Shown here: positions 1 to 11,282 of the stretch, one piece after another
How positions within the stretch are numbered: position 1 is the first letter of the stretch
How the letters are laid out: the number at the start of each line of letters is the position of its first letter
Assembly: GCA_905221605.1 (NCBI GenBank)
Contig: CAJNDS010001879.1
Coordinates: 554,291 to 618,290, forward strand
Direction: 5' to 3'
From: Symbiodinium natans
Taxonomy: Eukaryota > Sar > Dinophyceae > Suessiales > Symbiodiniaceae
Length of the DNA: 64,000 nucleotides
Notes under the pieces: model-generated
Databases searched by the model: none
Told to the model about the DNA's origin: nothing
What the model saw: only the letters and a program-made list of their open reading frames with translations
Translations under genes and position numbers: made by a program

Positions 1-75
1 CTCTCTTTTTCGTTTCTTGCGTTCTTTCTCTTGTGTTCTTGTGTTCACTCTCGCTTTACTACGCTTCGGCAAGAG
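1..75. repeat. CT-rich low-complexity tract
   Basis: Pyrimidine-rich sequence built from variants of CTCTCGCTCTTGTGTTC. The same vocabulary makes up the 35440-35720 block. Confidence 0.6.
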
Positions 76-714
76 CGGCTAGGTCCTTGCCAGGGACTTA
101 TGGCTGTTGATCTAGAGAATCTAGAGTATCGTCCGCAAGACGGCCATAATGGAAAAAATGAAAAATCTTCTTCTGTATTTTTCCATACACAGTAATGTTA
201 ACTTCGCATTAATAAACCCCCCCACCTTCATTGATCAATCTCTCCGGCTAGAGCCTTCTTAATAATGTTCGCCTAAATCCTGGTAGAACGTACTATTAGT
301 TTTAGTTTTTTAGGCAGCAGCACTACGCCCGTAAAAACCGGATTTCCCGGGTCGGATTTTACAATTGTGGCGGGTTACAATGTTCCGGCAGCGGGATTTT
401 ACAATTTCCGCCATGTGAAGTCAACATTAAGCTTAAGCAAGTTTTCCAAAAACTGTCTAGATCAATCCCCATATGCAGCAAACCGAAGAAGGGAGCTAGT
501 GCATGGCAGAGTGCCTGCGCTTTCCCGTACTTACAACCCCTTATACACTGCAGTAATCTGAAGAATGGACAAGATATCCGCCCCACAATAATCACATTTT
601 GTTTTCGGGGTTAAGAGTCAAAAGGTTTCAAGCCTCAAGGCCCCTTGGGCTTCAGGAATCTTAGATTCCCAATCCAGGAAGCTAATGGATTGATATTCTA
701 CCATACAACTCAGG
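76..714. other. No gene seen
   Basis: AT-richer sequence without a convincing reading frame. ORFs of 60-80 codons here show no motif. I see no RNA gene. Confidence 0.4.
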
Positions 715-1015
715 CAACATATGGGTGGCAACATTTGGGTGGCAACATTTGGCGGGCGCGGCTTTCGGTGGCAACATTTAAATACCACCGAAGCCGCGCC
801 AAATGTTGCCTTGCAATTGCCACCGAAGTCGTGCCAAATGTTGCCACCCAAATGTTGCCACCAAAGCCGCGCCAAATGTTGCCACGCAAATATTGCCACC
901 GAAGCCGCGCCAAATGTTGCCACCCAAAATGTTTGCCACCCAATGTTGCCACCGAAGCCGCGCCAAATGTGCCACCCAAATGTTGCCACCCAGTTGCCAC
1001 CCATATTGCAATGCT
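715..1015. repeat. Minisatellite with opposed unit orientation
   Basis: About ten imperfect copies of a unit containing GCCGCGCCAAATGTTGCCACC. The first copies (about 718-775) read in the opposite sense, as GGGTGGCAACATTTGG, so the block is partly palindromic. The long ORFs across it on both strands are by-products of the repeat. Confidence 0.8.
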
Positions 1016-1454
1016 TCCGGCACATGCATTGCGCTCAATCATTTCTTGCGTGATCGCATCCCAGATGGAAAATGGACCTTCCTAGCGGTGATTCTGAACC
1101 CGCGCATCCGGCTCCACCGCGACATGGGGAACATGATTGGCATGCCAAATTATGCGATCGCACTCGGATGCTTTGAGGAAGGCGGAAGTGTGGGTCGAAG
1201 ACACGAAGGCACATCGCCAGACAAGTTGGTGATGAAAAACAAATTCATCCGCTTCGAGGCTCGTGGATCGACCAGTGTGCTTCAACACCCGTCGATTTCA
1301 CAAGGTCGAGCCGCACAAAGGGCATATGGGGCAATTGCAGCGCACGCCCTGCTTTTAAGCGCTGCTCCAATGACAACCGTGAAGAATTGGGATTTTCTGT
1401 GTCTTAACAAACCGCAGAAATGCCAAGCAGCACTGCGACGTTACTTAAGAACGA
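1016..1454. other. No gene seen
   Basis: Unique sequence between two minisatellite blocks. It is open in some frames but has no recognisable motif. Confidence 0.35.
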
Positions 1455-1520
1455 ATGTTGCCACCGCGCGCCGGGTGGCAACATTTGGGTGGCAACATTT
1501 GGGTGGCAACCTTTGACGCG
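1455..1520. repeat. Inverted minisatellite units
   Basis: Three copies of GGGTGGCAACATTTG, the reverse complement of the main unit at 776-1010. Confidence 0.75.
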
Positions 1521-1879
1521 GCTTGGTGGCAACAATCCAGCACGCACCAGATTTCCCTTGGAAGGATCTTGCGTAACGGCTTCGCAGCTGACAGCCCGGA
1601 GCTCATTGAATCATGCGTAAAAAAGAGCCTCATGGCGGGGCAATGGGCCCCGTGCCTGACAGCCAATGCACAGGCGGGCGGTTCTCGCCTTAGGCTCTGC
1701 GCTTCCACGCGGCACGGGCAAGACGTGCTTCAGCAGCGTCTCGCTTCCATGTCGGTGGCCCGCGCCACCATGGAGTCAACAGAGCCCAGATCCTTGGCGG
1801 CCCCGTACTGGGGCTGGAAGCTTCTTGCCGCATTGAATCCAAACGCTCAAAAGGGACCTGACGGGCAGGCAGCCGGGAC

Positions 1880-2025
1880 ACCTGCTCCACGCAGCGCCCA
1901 GCAGCCGGCCACCACGTTCCGCGTGTGTCAAGACAATGCGCAGAAGTTCAAGCACAACGACGCCCTGACCAGAAGCTGGCAGCGACGACTGCAGGAGACC
2001 TTCCGAGCCCCGACTCGGTCTATAC
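1880..2025 (+). pseudogene. Integrase C-terminal relic
   Basis: The plus strand encodes a segment containing FRVCQDNAQKFKHNDALTR followed by FRAP. This resembles the region after the catalytic core in the DDE integrases carried by Polinton-like and related dinoflagellate elements. It is not followed by more integrase on this strand. The complement of the downstream DNA instead encodes the catalytic core in the opposite direction, so the gene is broken by an inversion near 2025. Family assignment is from memory of motif order and was not searched. Confidence 0.4.
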
Positions 2026-2315
2026 CGCCGTGGCGTTGCGGTTCTCGGGCCGCTGTCGTCACCACATGGTTGCCTTCCACCAGCTCGGAGATGATCTCGG
2101 CTGCAGCCTAGGTCACGGTTTCTGCTCGCTTGTCAGGCAGGACCTTGGTGGCCACCTCGCGAAAACACGTCGGTCACCACCAGCCCATACCGATTCCGGC
2201 TCCGTGTTTTGGCTGAAGTCCACGAGGTCCGCTTGCAGCCGGTCGTTGGGACCCTTGGCCGCGCTCTTGCCCAGGCTGCGGAGCTTGGGCCAGCACCTGC
2301 CGGGCCACATCCGTG
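2026..2315 (-). pseudogene. Integrase catalytic-core relic
   Basis: Read on the minus strand, this stretch gives PNDRLQADLVDFSQNT and, after a frame change, YGLVVTDVFSR. That is the usual start of an RNase H-fold integrase core (D in ADL, then a hydrophobic strand with D). A third frame continues with AAAEIISELVEGNHVVTT. At least two frameshifts lie within about 200 bases. It points away from the plus-strand C-terminal relic next to it, so both are probably one gene split by an inversion. Non-functional. Confidence 0.5.
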
Positions 2316-2934
2316 CGCAACGCCGCCCGTGCGGCCGAGGTTCCGACGCTCCGGGTGGTGCGAGTGGACACGGAGTTCTACATCGACGACGCCACGGGCA
2401 GGGCCACGGGGCTGGTGACCAATGCCATCTCCACGCGGGTCCAGGACACGGAGCTCACCATTCCCGGAGACTCCTTGTCCTGCCAGGATGTGCCGGTTTT
2501 CTTTGCTGCCAAGCATAGCAAGCATGCTGTGCAAACGTGGGTTGGCACTCGCACGGTTTCGGTAGCCTATACCGTCCGCAGCTTGTTGACACTCTCATCG
2601 GCTGACCGTGCTTGTTTGCAGCGGCAAGGCTTCCGTTTGCCTTGCTCGGAGTCCCCCGACCAGGTCGACTTGTTCGATCAGCGGCCGTGCCGGGGGCCAG
2701 CTTGTTTTGTTGAGATCTTCAGTGGGTCTGCAGCTCTTTCCCGAGCTTGTGCTGATTTGGGGTTCGAGGTCATTGCAATTGATCATAAACCTCGTAAGTC
2801 CTTTGTCCCCGCGGTCCATCTTGATCTAACCCAACCTGCGTGCCAGTCCGCGTGCTTTGTGTTGCTCGAGTCCAAGAAGCCTTGTTCGGTTCACCTTGCC
2901 CCGCCGTGTGGGATGTGCTCCCGTCAGCTCCTGG
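2316..2934 (+). pseudogene. Methyltransferase-fold fragment of a retroelement polyprotein
   Basis: The open frame contains FVEIFSGSAALSRACADLGF and, about 45 residues on, HLAPPCGMCSR. These look like the SAM-binding motif I and the PPC catalytic motif of C5-cytosine-methyltransferase-like folds. Such domains are common in dinoflagellate retroelement polyproteins. The upstream part (about 2330-2600) is open but unrecognised. The domain stops abruptly after the PPC-like motif near 2932, where unrelated sequence leads to a stop codon, so it is truncated. Confidence 0.5.
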
Positions 2935-3006
2935 GCTCGAACGTTTTTGTTGTGTTTTGAGGGGGGTAGGGTAGACTTTTGGGCCTTTTGGCCAGCCCTT
3001 GCCGCC

Positions 3007-3932
3007 ATGGTTTCTTTCCGGATGGCTTTTCTCATGATGGTTTTCATGGTGGCTGTGGGTGCGCCGAGTGCCGAGCCGGCCAATGGCACCGGTGCAGCAG
3101 ATGCAATGGCCGATGACAGGCCTGTGGTCAGCAAGGTGATTGCAGTGGGGCTCTCCTCCATGTTGGATGGCCTGGGAGACTCATTGCCTGACGCCCAAGC
3201 ACTGGATGAGGCGGCAGACTTGCTGGAGTCCGAATCGATTGCGGAGAATGTGGCGTTTCCTTCGCTCATGGAGGAAGTGTTGCTGGTTCTCGGACATCAT
3301 GCTTATCCTCTGCCCGTCCTCCAGGAGCTGCAACGACACTGGACCCAGATTGCGCAGATGATTGCGGCGAAGGCGGCAGGCTCCGCTGGGGGGTCTGCTG
3401 TAGGCAGGGCTCCGAAGCAGCTGCCCAGGCCTCGGCACAAACGTGGAGTGCCATCCGGTGAGGAAGGCTCTACGTCCGGGGCAGCCTCGTCAAGAGATCC
3501 CATGGGGATGACACCGGCCAGGGGTGCTGCGCCTGCTTCGCGAGCGCCAAGTACCTCGGCTCGGTCACGATCGCCAGCCGGTTCCTATCGACCTCCAGCA
3601 GCCAAAGGACCGCCGCCACCGAGACCGATGGGCATTGGGTCGCCTGGTGGACCGCCCCCGCCGACGCCGGTGGGGCCCGCAACAGCGGGCCTGGGGCTTG
3701 GTATTCCGCCGAGGCCCTTCCGCGCTGCGGAGGCCAATTCGCCGTGTCCGGCTCGAGTACATGTCCCGCTGGTTCAAATCCCGGGGGATGCCGGTGCACT
3801 GATGGCTCCGCTGGTCTGGCCGCAAGCTGCTGCTGCGGACGTCCGGTGCCTGACATCGGAGGAGCTCATTTGGGAGTTGGCCTCGAGGATTGGCATGTGT
3901 GGGCTGACACCGATGTGGGCCCAAAGTGGAGG
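3007..3932 (+). pseudogene. LINE copy A ORF1, broken
   Basis: Encodes an acidic, Ala-rich N-terminus, a helical segment (SMLDGLGDSLPDAQALDEAA), a basic and Pro/Gly-rich linker, then a region around TSEELIWELASRIG. This is probably the ORF1-type protein of the element. I see no RNA-recognition motif or zinc knuckle, so its role is inferred only from position. The first ATG in this frame (3007) gives a hydrophobic leader absent from copy B. A 35-bp deletion relative to copy B (present there at about 10715-10750) shifts the frame at about 3931. Confidence 0.55.
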
Positions 3933-4202
3933 CCGAAAGCCAAGGCATCCACCCGGCAGATGTGGCGCGACGTGTGGTCGGCATGCTACGTGGCAGAGAT
4001 GCGGTGCCACAACAACTGCCGTTCGCGGCCGAGGTGGCCCGAGAAATGCTCAGGCCCTATCACTTGCAGCTGTGTGTGCTTGGGAAAATAGTTGGCCGCT
4101 TGTCTCCTGGTCAGGTATGGCTGAAGATCCCGACGGCATCTGACCCGGGAGCTGCGCACGAGGGGGAAGGACCCCAGATCTGGCACTTTTTCAGCTGGAC
4201 AA

Positions 4203-6164
4203 ATGCTTTTGCAGTGCCACCATGGACAGTGTACACAACATGTGGTTGCAGCTGGTCACATGATGAGTCTTGGCCTTTCAGTTTTGTTGGGCTCAGCTTG
4301 CTGGGGGATTCCGCCACGACGGGGGCGCGATTCATCAGGCTGGCTTCGCTGCAGATGGTGCTTCTTACTCAGTGCAACCAGTTCTGGACAGGTGCCAATA
4401 TGCACATGGAACTTGGACTACGACCTCCGACTATTAGGTCGGTCACCTGGTTGGTTTTTCTTGTGGAGACGTTCCCATGTGAAGTGGGGGACGGTTCGCA
4501 TGTGGGTGGGATGCTACAGGCGACGACGCCTACGCCATATGACCAGGGTGCGGCTAGTTAGTCCGGAACGTCGTGAGACACAGACACCGAGCAAATATCC
4601 CTTCGTGTGGTCTTGTCAGCTGCTTGTCATGTTGATGTGGCATTTCAGTACTTGGTGGATCGACTGTTGGCGCAGCCTGTTCCTTATCGTGTCTTTCTAT
4701 TCCGAGACTGTACTCCATATGCCGACGTCCTCCAGGCACGAACAGCAGTCACTATCTTTGTTCGATCTGCATTCACACTGTGCTGTCCTACCTCCTGGAC
4801 GTATACAAAGTTCGAGTCATGTCGGTCCCAAGTCCGACATGGGTCCCTGTCCAGCTATGGGTCGAGGACCACTTCGGTGGTTTCTGTGGCTCTTTCTTTG
4901 GTGGTGGATTGTGGTGGGGGCCCAAGGAGCGAGGGTGGTCGGATCTTCCGTCGATCCGGCGGGAGCAAGTTCACTTGCTGTGACAGGCTCCGAGATGGTT
5001 GCAAAGCCAGACGGAAAGCATGTTACGAAGTCAGTGGCCCAGAAGCGTGCTTATCGTCGTGCATGTCTTCGGGCGACACGAGCTGGTCCCAATGGGGCCA
5101 CATGGTATCGAGGCAAATGGATGACTGCCAGAGCCTTGCAGGCTCAGAAAATTTCTTCAGCCGGGGTGTCTCTCTCTTGCCAAATGAGCAGAAAGCCAAG
5201 CAAGGTTCCGCAGCTTCAGCTTCCGAGGTGGCCGCCTCAGCAGGGCGACGAATGTCTTCATGAAGCGATACCTCCCAGACGAGCTGGTTCGGTCAATATC
5301 CTGAGTGTTAATCTGGGGGGCATTACGCTGGAACTATACGATGAATTCTGCCGATGGTTGGAGACAGAGACCACCATAGCCAATATAGACATCATCTGCG
5401 TGCAGGAAACTTGGAGGCTCACGAGCGATTACGTTCTTCCGCACTGGTCGTGGCTTAGCTCGGGGGCGGAGCCGGTATCAGGACAGGGAGTTGCTGTCCT
5501 TGTGAATACAGCATATGCGGACACGGCAGTCCTGAGAACCAGAGAAATTCGAGTTGGCCGCATTCTTCAGGTTCAAATGCCCGTCAAGGATGACAAGCAA
5601 GGACGCCTACTCAATGTCGTGTGTGTCTATGTACCTTCTAAGGTTTCTGAATCACAGTATGTCTATGAGAAACGTGCTGCTGTTTGGACAGCGCTGGATA
5701 AGTTTCTGACGTCAGTACCGGCCCGTCATTTCTTATGCGTTGCTGGCGATTTCAACACGGACCTCCAGCAGGATGCGCCCTTTGTGGGTTGTACATTTCA
5801 ATGGAAAGGGCACTCCCGTGCCCCGGCCAGGGACCAATCCACTTTCCAAAATCTGTTGCGTGCCCACTCCTTGCATGCTATGAATACCTGGAAACATGAG
5901 GCGACGTATCTTGACCACCAAGGAAGCAGATCACGTGTCGACTACATCCTGACGCGATCCAACACGGCCAAAGGACACAAATCTGAGACGATGCCTCAAC
6001 TACACTTTGCTTCGTGGCGGGAGGGTAGCAGACACCTTGCCCTGATTGGGAGGATTGACCTCACCTCATGGCGGAACCTCCGCTCCCGTGAGGTAGCAAC
6101 TTTCAATACGACAAGTTTGCCTTGGTGCGTGCCTGTCAACCGGGGCCTGAGCAAGATCGGCTGA
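4203..6164 (+). pseudogene. LINE copy A endonuclease (EEP) region
   Basis: The C-terminal half of this 653-codon frame (about 5290-6090) is an endonuclease/exonuclease/phosphatase domain, the nickase used for target-primed insertion of LINEs. Visible motifs are NILSVNLGG, IICVQETWR (catalytic Glu), AGDFNTDL and SRVDYIL. The usual SDH near the end is replaced by SRHLAL. The N-terminal half is low in motif content and rich in Trp and Cys. In copy B the frame runs on towards the RT. In copy A one C is missing near 6097 (GAGGTAGC versus GAGGTCAGC), so endonuclease and RT lie in different frames. Confidence 0.75.
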
Positions 6165-7857
6165 AACAGGCGCTGGTGCCTCACCTACCGCTGCTTTATT
6201 CTGGGCCCCCGCCCAGTCGAGTGGAGGCACTGCTCCGTCAACTGTGTGCTGAAACCTTTCCGGCCAAGCAAGCGACCTCCAGCCTACAATGGCAAAATCC
6301 GGAGGTGCAGCAGGATTTGGAGCGGACATGGACGATCAGGCGGGCGATTGATGCAACACGCATTGCACCCTTGCCGCTACTGCGCAAGGCGTTTCAAATA
6401 TGGAGACTCAAGAAGCAACTACGTCTGCAGGTGAAGGAGCTCAAAAAGGCCAGTCGGCAGAGACGGCGAAAGCACTGGACTCAACAGCTGGAGGAGGCCG
6501 AGAAGGCGCGGGATGCCAAGGATGCTTATCGCTTCTTCCGTGTCGTTACGACTTTGGCCCCTCGGAGGCCTATGGAGCGGGTTCAATTGCGTGATGAGCA
6601 GGGATGCATCATGACGCCTGAGCAGGAGGACAAGGCCTTGGCGGCCTACTGGAACACCATCTACGGTAGGCCCACCGTGAAGCAGCAAGCCTGGACTCCA
6701 CAAGAGGGAATTGCCATTCGTCAGGAGGAACTCTACCAGGCTCTTCGACAGTTGAAAGCTCGCAAAGCGGTCTCGCCGGGGCTTGCTCCGGCAGCGGCCT
6801 GGAAGGCGTTGGCGGCGGAAATGTCAGAGTATTTAACCGGATTTGTGCTGCAGCGCTGGCAGCAGGGACCGCTCCTCTTGCCAACCTCCTGGACCACTAC
6901 GTCGTTGATTTTCTTGCCCAAGGCTGGAAAGACCATAAAACAGCCCAAGGACTTGCGTCCCATTGCTCTACAGTCGGCGGCGTCCAAGCCAATCACGACC
7001 GTTATGAAGTGGCGGATTACACCATCCTTCCTGGAGGCCATGCGTGCACTTCCTCAGTATGCCTACGTTCGAGGGCGCAGTACGGTGGAGGCGATAGCGA
7101 GGGTGGCTGCACATTGCTCCTCTGTCAGACGTTTGGTCAGGCAGCAGTCCATGACAATTCACGACAAGTTTGCGGGGGCAGTTTCTCAGGACTGTGTGGG
7201 AGGGGCCCAGCTGAGCATTGATTTATCGAAGGCCTTCGATTTGTTGCCTCGTAGTGTGTTACAGGAAATTCTGTCCACCACCGATCTCACAGCTGACGAG
7301 CAGGCGCTGATCATGCAGTGGCATCAACAGGGTCGATATCGCATTCGGAGTCGCGGCAGTCCGGAGGCCCAACACATTGACCTTCAGTGTGGTGTTCGTC
7401 AAGGGGATGTGCTGTCGCCGTATCTCTGGGGGTTGTTTACCGCTTACTTGGCGAAGGCCTTGGATGCTGAGAATGGAAGTGGCTGGACTGCCAGCAATGG
7501 CACCTTGTACGCAGATGACATGCACTACAAATGGGAGTTTTCTAAAGTTGAACATATGCAAAAGATGAGACAGGATGTTCAAAATATCTTTGCTGTTCTC
7601 CGACGACTGGGTATGCAGGCCAACCCAGAGAAAAGTGCATTTCTCATCACTGTGCGGGGCACGCAGGCGAAAAAGTGGGTTCGTCGCTTCGTTCGGAAAG
7701 ACAAGCACCAAGTGCGCCACTTTCACTTTGGAGGTGGCACAGATGACAGGGTGCCGGTTGCTGAGTCCTTTGCCTATCTTGGGGCGGTCCTGTCTTACAA
7801 CAACTTTGAGCTGGAGACCCTGAAGCACAGGCTGGGGGTGGCGGCAGGCCACCACGA
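6098..7857 (+). pseudogene. LINE copy A reverse transcriptase
   Basis: Non-LTR reverse transcriptase domain. The fingers and palm are recognisable by PKDLRPIALQSAASKPITTV, YVRGRSTVEAI, the first catalytic Asp in AQLSIDLSKAFDLLP (about 7210-7250), RQGDVLSPYLWGLF, and the catalytic box LYADDMHY (about 7505-7528). The palm is uninterrupted. It should be the continuation of the endonuclease frame, which copy B shows to be continuous up to 13607. The frame leaves the natural protein near 7858, after HRLGVAAGHH, where the continuation is in another frame. The enzyme encoded by this copy is therefore inactive as a whole. Confidence 0.85.
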
Positions 7858-8856
7858 CAGGCCCTGCGTGCCAAGCGGGTTCTCAGTACCAACGTGCGAT
7901 ATCGTCTGTGGCAGGTCATGGTACAGACAGCGCAGTTGTACGCCTTGGAGGCAGTCGGGGTCACATCGGAAGGCGCCAAGATGTTGCATGTGCAAACCCT
8001 GAGACATCTACGTGGAATCTTCGGCTCGGCTAGACATGTGGATGGGCTCTCAGATCATGCGTTTCTCAGCAAGTATGATTTGCCGGACAGTATGCATATG
8101 GTTCGAAGGCGAAGTGGCACTCTTCCATCTTGGCGTTTGCTACAGCGATTGAGACGGCTCTACCTGAGGCGTATGTGGCCAAGTCCAGAGCGGAGCCCTC
8201 TAAGGATGTGGCGATGGCCTTTGCTTGTAGCCAGTGTGATCTTCGCTTCGGAACGCTACATGACTTGAAGACGCATGAGGGAAAGGCGCATGGAATCATC
8301 AAGGCCCGAGTTGATGTGACCAAAAACGAGCACGGCATCAACGGCATGCCAATCTGTCGACATTGTGGGGAAAAGTTTTCTAAGTGGAACATTCTTTCCA
8401 GACATGTGGCCAGGCAAGGCTGTCCGGCTCTTCAACAAGGACAGGTGGATGCTGCGGTGAAGGCGATGCTCATCACTGAACAAAGGCCTGCTTTGGAGCG
8501 TCCGGAAGTTGTCAGTTGCATACAGCAAAAGGGTTGGGCTGGTCTCCTGCAAGACAAAGCTTTGTGTGCTGAGCTCAAGCAGCGCTGTGCAGTGTGTTAC
8601 CAATGGATCGTGGCAACGAATGGAATTCGCTCACATATTCGCAAAGAGCATGGCACTTCATTTCTGCAACATGAGGCTACTATCAAACAACATCAAAAAC
8701 TGTGGAGACAAGCCATACAGTCCCCGTGCCAAGTGTGTGGCGCAGCGGTTGTTGACCGGCCTCAACATGCAGGCTCCTGTTCCGTTCTGCTTCAGCTGAT
8801 GTACATGTCACTACTCCTTGTGGGACATTGCAAAGAGGGATCACCCTTGGCAGTGA
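7858..8856 (+). pseudogene. LINE copy A RT C-terminus with zinc fingers
   Basis: Continues the RT in two further frames (7858-8105 and from about 8106). After a thumb-like helical region (QTAQLYALEAVGVTSEGAK) come four Cys/His clusters of the nucleic-acid-binding kind: CSQCDLRFGTLHDLKTH, CRHCGEKFSKWNILSRH, CAVCYQWIVATNGIRSHIRK, and CQVCGAAVVDRPQHAGSC. Zinc fingers after the RT are typical of several LINE clades. Beyond them the natural frame appears to be SLWDIAKRDHPWQ, which ends in a TGA before QDPVKQEM. Confidence 0.7.
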
Positions 8857-9744
8857 CAGGATCCGGTGAAGCAGGAGATGGAACTCTTCGGCAGTCTTCT
8901 GCCAGCCTTCGGGGGAAAGCCGGCAGAGGTGGTGGAGGGACAGTCCAGCGCAGCGGCCAGGCCCAAAAGACGACGAACGCAGGACGAAAGCTCCAACTCG
9001 AGCAAGGGAAAGGGTGGTGGGAAAGGTGGAGGAAAAGGGAAGAAGAAGGACGGCAAGGATCTGCAGCTCAAGGAGGTGGTAGCCATTCTGTCCTCTCTGA
9101 CTCTACAGCATGTCGACCAGGTGAGCCGCATCCAGCTGGACACAGGCTTTCTGATGACGATGAAGAACACCGATCAGCCGGAATGCATGCTCCCGGTGAT
9201 GTTCAAAATCAGTGCGGAGTGGAAGCGCATCAAAGCCGAGGAACCACAGAAGCTGGACAAGCCGCTCCGAGTCACGATGATGGTATGCTTGCTCAACGAG
9301 CTCAAGGCCAGGGCCCTCAAGGCCAAGGACAGTGCGGAGGCACAAAGCAAGCTGCGTGAGCTGAAGTGGTTGAACGACCGGGGGGAATGGGTCTACATGG
9401 TCTGGAACCCGCAAACGGAGAGCCTGGAGCTGGACGAGACCCGACCTGCCGTGCCCCAGGAAGTCTTCATCAATCAGGTGACGGAGACCATCTCGATGAT
9501 CGCGCACCCGGGGGCCTTGACGCGCTTTCAGAACGTAAGACCGCTGACGGAGGACATGTCCGGCCACAGTGTGGCGTTTCTGATCGACGTGAGCCTGCGG
9601 GAGGAAGGCACGCCTCTACATCGGATGCTCACCTCATGGGTGGACCTGCAGGCGTGGGGTCTGGCGGCCACCAGACTACGCCAGCAACGTCTTCGGCGAC
9701 CACCGGCGGCGGAGAAGCTATCGGCCTGGCTATCCTCAAATTGA
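8857..9744 (+). CDS. LINE copy A tail ORF, unknown domain
   Basis: Open frame that starts with a Pro/Ala region and a lysine-glycine stretch (KGKGGGKGGGKGKKKDGKD), then a helical, charged domain without a motif I recognise (around QLKEVVAILSSLTLQHVDQV to GALTRFQNV). It is probably the C-terminal extension of the RT polyprotein, separated from it by one stop codon near 8857. Base composition and codon use match the rest of the element. No independent promoter or start is evident; the first ATG is 8880. Confidence 0.55.
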   Translation, partial: QDPVKQEMELFGSLLPAFGGKPAEVVEGQSSAAARPKRRRTQDESSNSSKGKGGGKGGGKGKKKDGKDLQLKEVVAILSSLTLQHVDQVSRIQLDTGFLMTMKNTDQPECMLPVMFKISAEWKRIKAEEPQKLDKPLRVTMMVCLLNELKARALKAKDSAEAQSKLRELKWLNDRGEWVYMVWNPQTESLELDETRPAVPQEVFINQVTETISMIAHPGALTRFQNVRPLTEDMSGHSVAFLIDVSLREEGTPLHRMLTSWVDLQAWGLAATRLRQQRLRRPPAAEKLSAWLSSN

Positions 9745-9877
9745 GGTTCCGCAATCCCAACCAGCAGTGTTATTTCAACTCGGCGGTTTATGCGTGTCTG
9801 TACTGGCTCAGATCCAAACTGGCACAGGTGGGCACCAACAAGCTTCTACAGGGGCTGAAGAAACTTCAAGGCTTGGA
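9738..9877 (+). pseudogene. C19 peptidase-like Cys box at end of LINE copy A
   Basis: In a frame overlapping the end of the tail ORF, the sequence LRFRNPNQQCYFNSAVYACL fits the Cys box of ubiquitin-specific proteases (Asn, a few residues, Cys-Tyr-x-Asn-Ser, hydrophobics). Only about 45 residues remain because copy B starts at 9878, so the His box and the rest of any protease fold are absent. The match is one motif and could be fortuitous, but its spacing is good. Confidence 0.4.
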
Positions 9878-11282
9878 TTTCATGGTGGCTGTGGGCGCGC
9901 CGGGTGCCGAGCCGGCCAATGGCACCGGTGCAGCAGATGCAATGGCCGATGACAGGCCTGTGGTCAGTGACCTTGCTGAGGCGATTGCAGTGGGGCTCTC
10001 CTCCATGTTGGATGGCCTGGGAGACTCATTGCCTGACGCCCAAGCACTGGATGAGGCGGCAGACTTGCTGGAGTCCGCATCGATTGCGGAGAATGTGGCG
10101 TTTCCTTCGCTCATGGAGGAAGTGTTGCTGGTTCTCGGACATCATGCTTATCCACTGCCCGTCCTCCAGGAGCTGCAACGACACTGGACCCAGATTGCGC
10201 AGATGATTGCGGCGAAGGCGGCAGGCTCCGCTGGGGGGTCTGCTGTAGGCAGGGCTCCGAAGAAGCAGCTGCCCAGGCCTCGGCACAAACGTGGAGTGCC
10301 ATCCGGTGAGGAAGGCTCTACGTCCGGGGCAGGGGTGCTGCGCCTGGTTTGTGAGCGCCAAGTACCTCGGCTCGGTCACGATCGGCAGCCAAAGGACCGC
10401 CGCCACCGAGACCGATGGGCATTGGGTCGCCTGGTGGACCGCCCCCGCCGACGCCGGTGGGGCCAGCAACAGCGGGCCTGGGGCTTGGTATTCCGCCGAG
10501 GCCCTTCCGCGCTGCGGAGGCCAATTCGCCGTGTCCGGCTCGAGTACATGTCCCGCTGGTTCAAATCCCGGGGTATGCCGGTGCACTGATGGCTCCGCTG
10601 GTCTGGCCGCAAGCTGCTGCTACGGACGTCCGGTGCCTGACATCGGAGGAGCTCATTTGGGAGTTGGCCTCGAGGATTGGCGTGTGTGGGCTGACACCGA
10701 TGTGGGCCCAAAGTGGGGCATTGCAGGATCGATTGCGGGCCCTCATGGACCAGGCCGAAAGCCGAGGCATCCACCCGGCAGATGTGGCGCGACGTGTGGT
10801 CGGCATGCTACGTGGCAGAGATGCGGTGCCACAACAACTGCCGTTCGCGGCCGAGGTGGCCCGAGAAATGCTCAGGCCCTTTCACTTGCAGCTGTGTGTG
10901 CTTGGGGAAATGGTTGGCCGCTTGTCTCCTGGTCAGGTATGGCTGAAGATCCCGACGGCATCTGACCCGGGAGCTGCGCACGAGGGGGAAGGACCCCAGA
11001 TCTGGCACTTTTTCAGCTGGACAAATGCTTTTGCAGTGCCAACATGGACAGTGTACACAACATGTGGTTGCAGCTGGTCACATGATGAGTCTTGGCCTTT
11101 CAGTTTTGTTGGGCTCAGCTTGCTGGGGGATTCCGCCACGACGGGGGCGCGATTCATCAGGCTGGCTTCGCTGCAGATGGTGCTTCTTACTCAGTGGAAC
11201 CAGTTCTGGACAGGTACCAATATGCACATGGAACTTGGACTACGACCTCCGACTATTAGGTCGGTCACCTGGTTGGTTTTTC
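9878..11282 (+). pseudogene. LINE copy B ORF1 region, frameshifted
   Basis: Same protein as the ORF1 of copy A. The N-terminal part is open to about 10330, where deletions relative to copy A (which keeps a longer Ser/Pro/Arg linker) shift the frame. From 10415 the second half is open and complete through TSEELIWELASRIGVCG and LPFAAEVAREMLRPF, including the 35-bp segment missing from copy A. Reading continues to 11683. Function unknown; inferred to be the nucleic-acid-binding ORF1 protein only by position. Confidence 0.5.

Larger units (their letters stand above)
3007..9877 (+). mobile_element. LINE-type retrotransposon, copy A (defective)
   Basis: Order of coding modules: ORF1, EEP endonuclease, reverse transcriptase, Cys/His zinc fingers, a basic Gly/Lys region with an unknown domain, and a C19-like Cys box. 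Copy B repeats it from 9878. Homology between copies runs from 3042 (A) and 9878 (B) to 6141 (A) and 13607 (B), with few substitutions. Copy A alone has the RT half. Its lesions are a 35-bp deletion near 3931, a 643-bp deletion at 4460, a one-base deletion near 6097, frame changes near 7858 and 8105, and a stop near 8857. I see no poly-A tail or target duplication, so the ends are uncertain. Confidence 0.8.

Noticed and set aside
618-1085. Trp/Gly and Pro/Lys-rich ORFs on both strands
   Set aside because: They follow the minisatellite period and vanish outside it.
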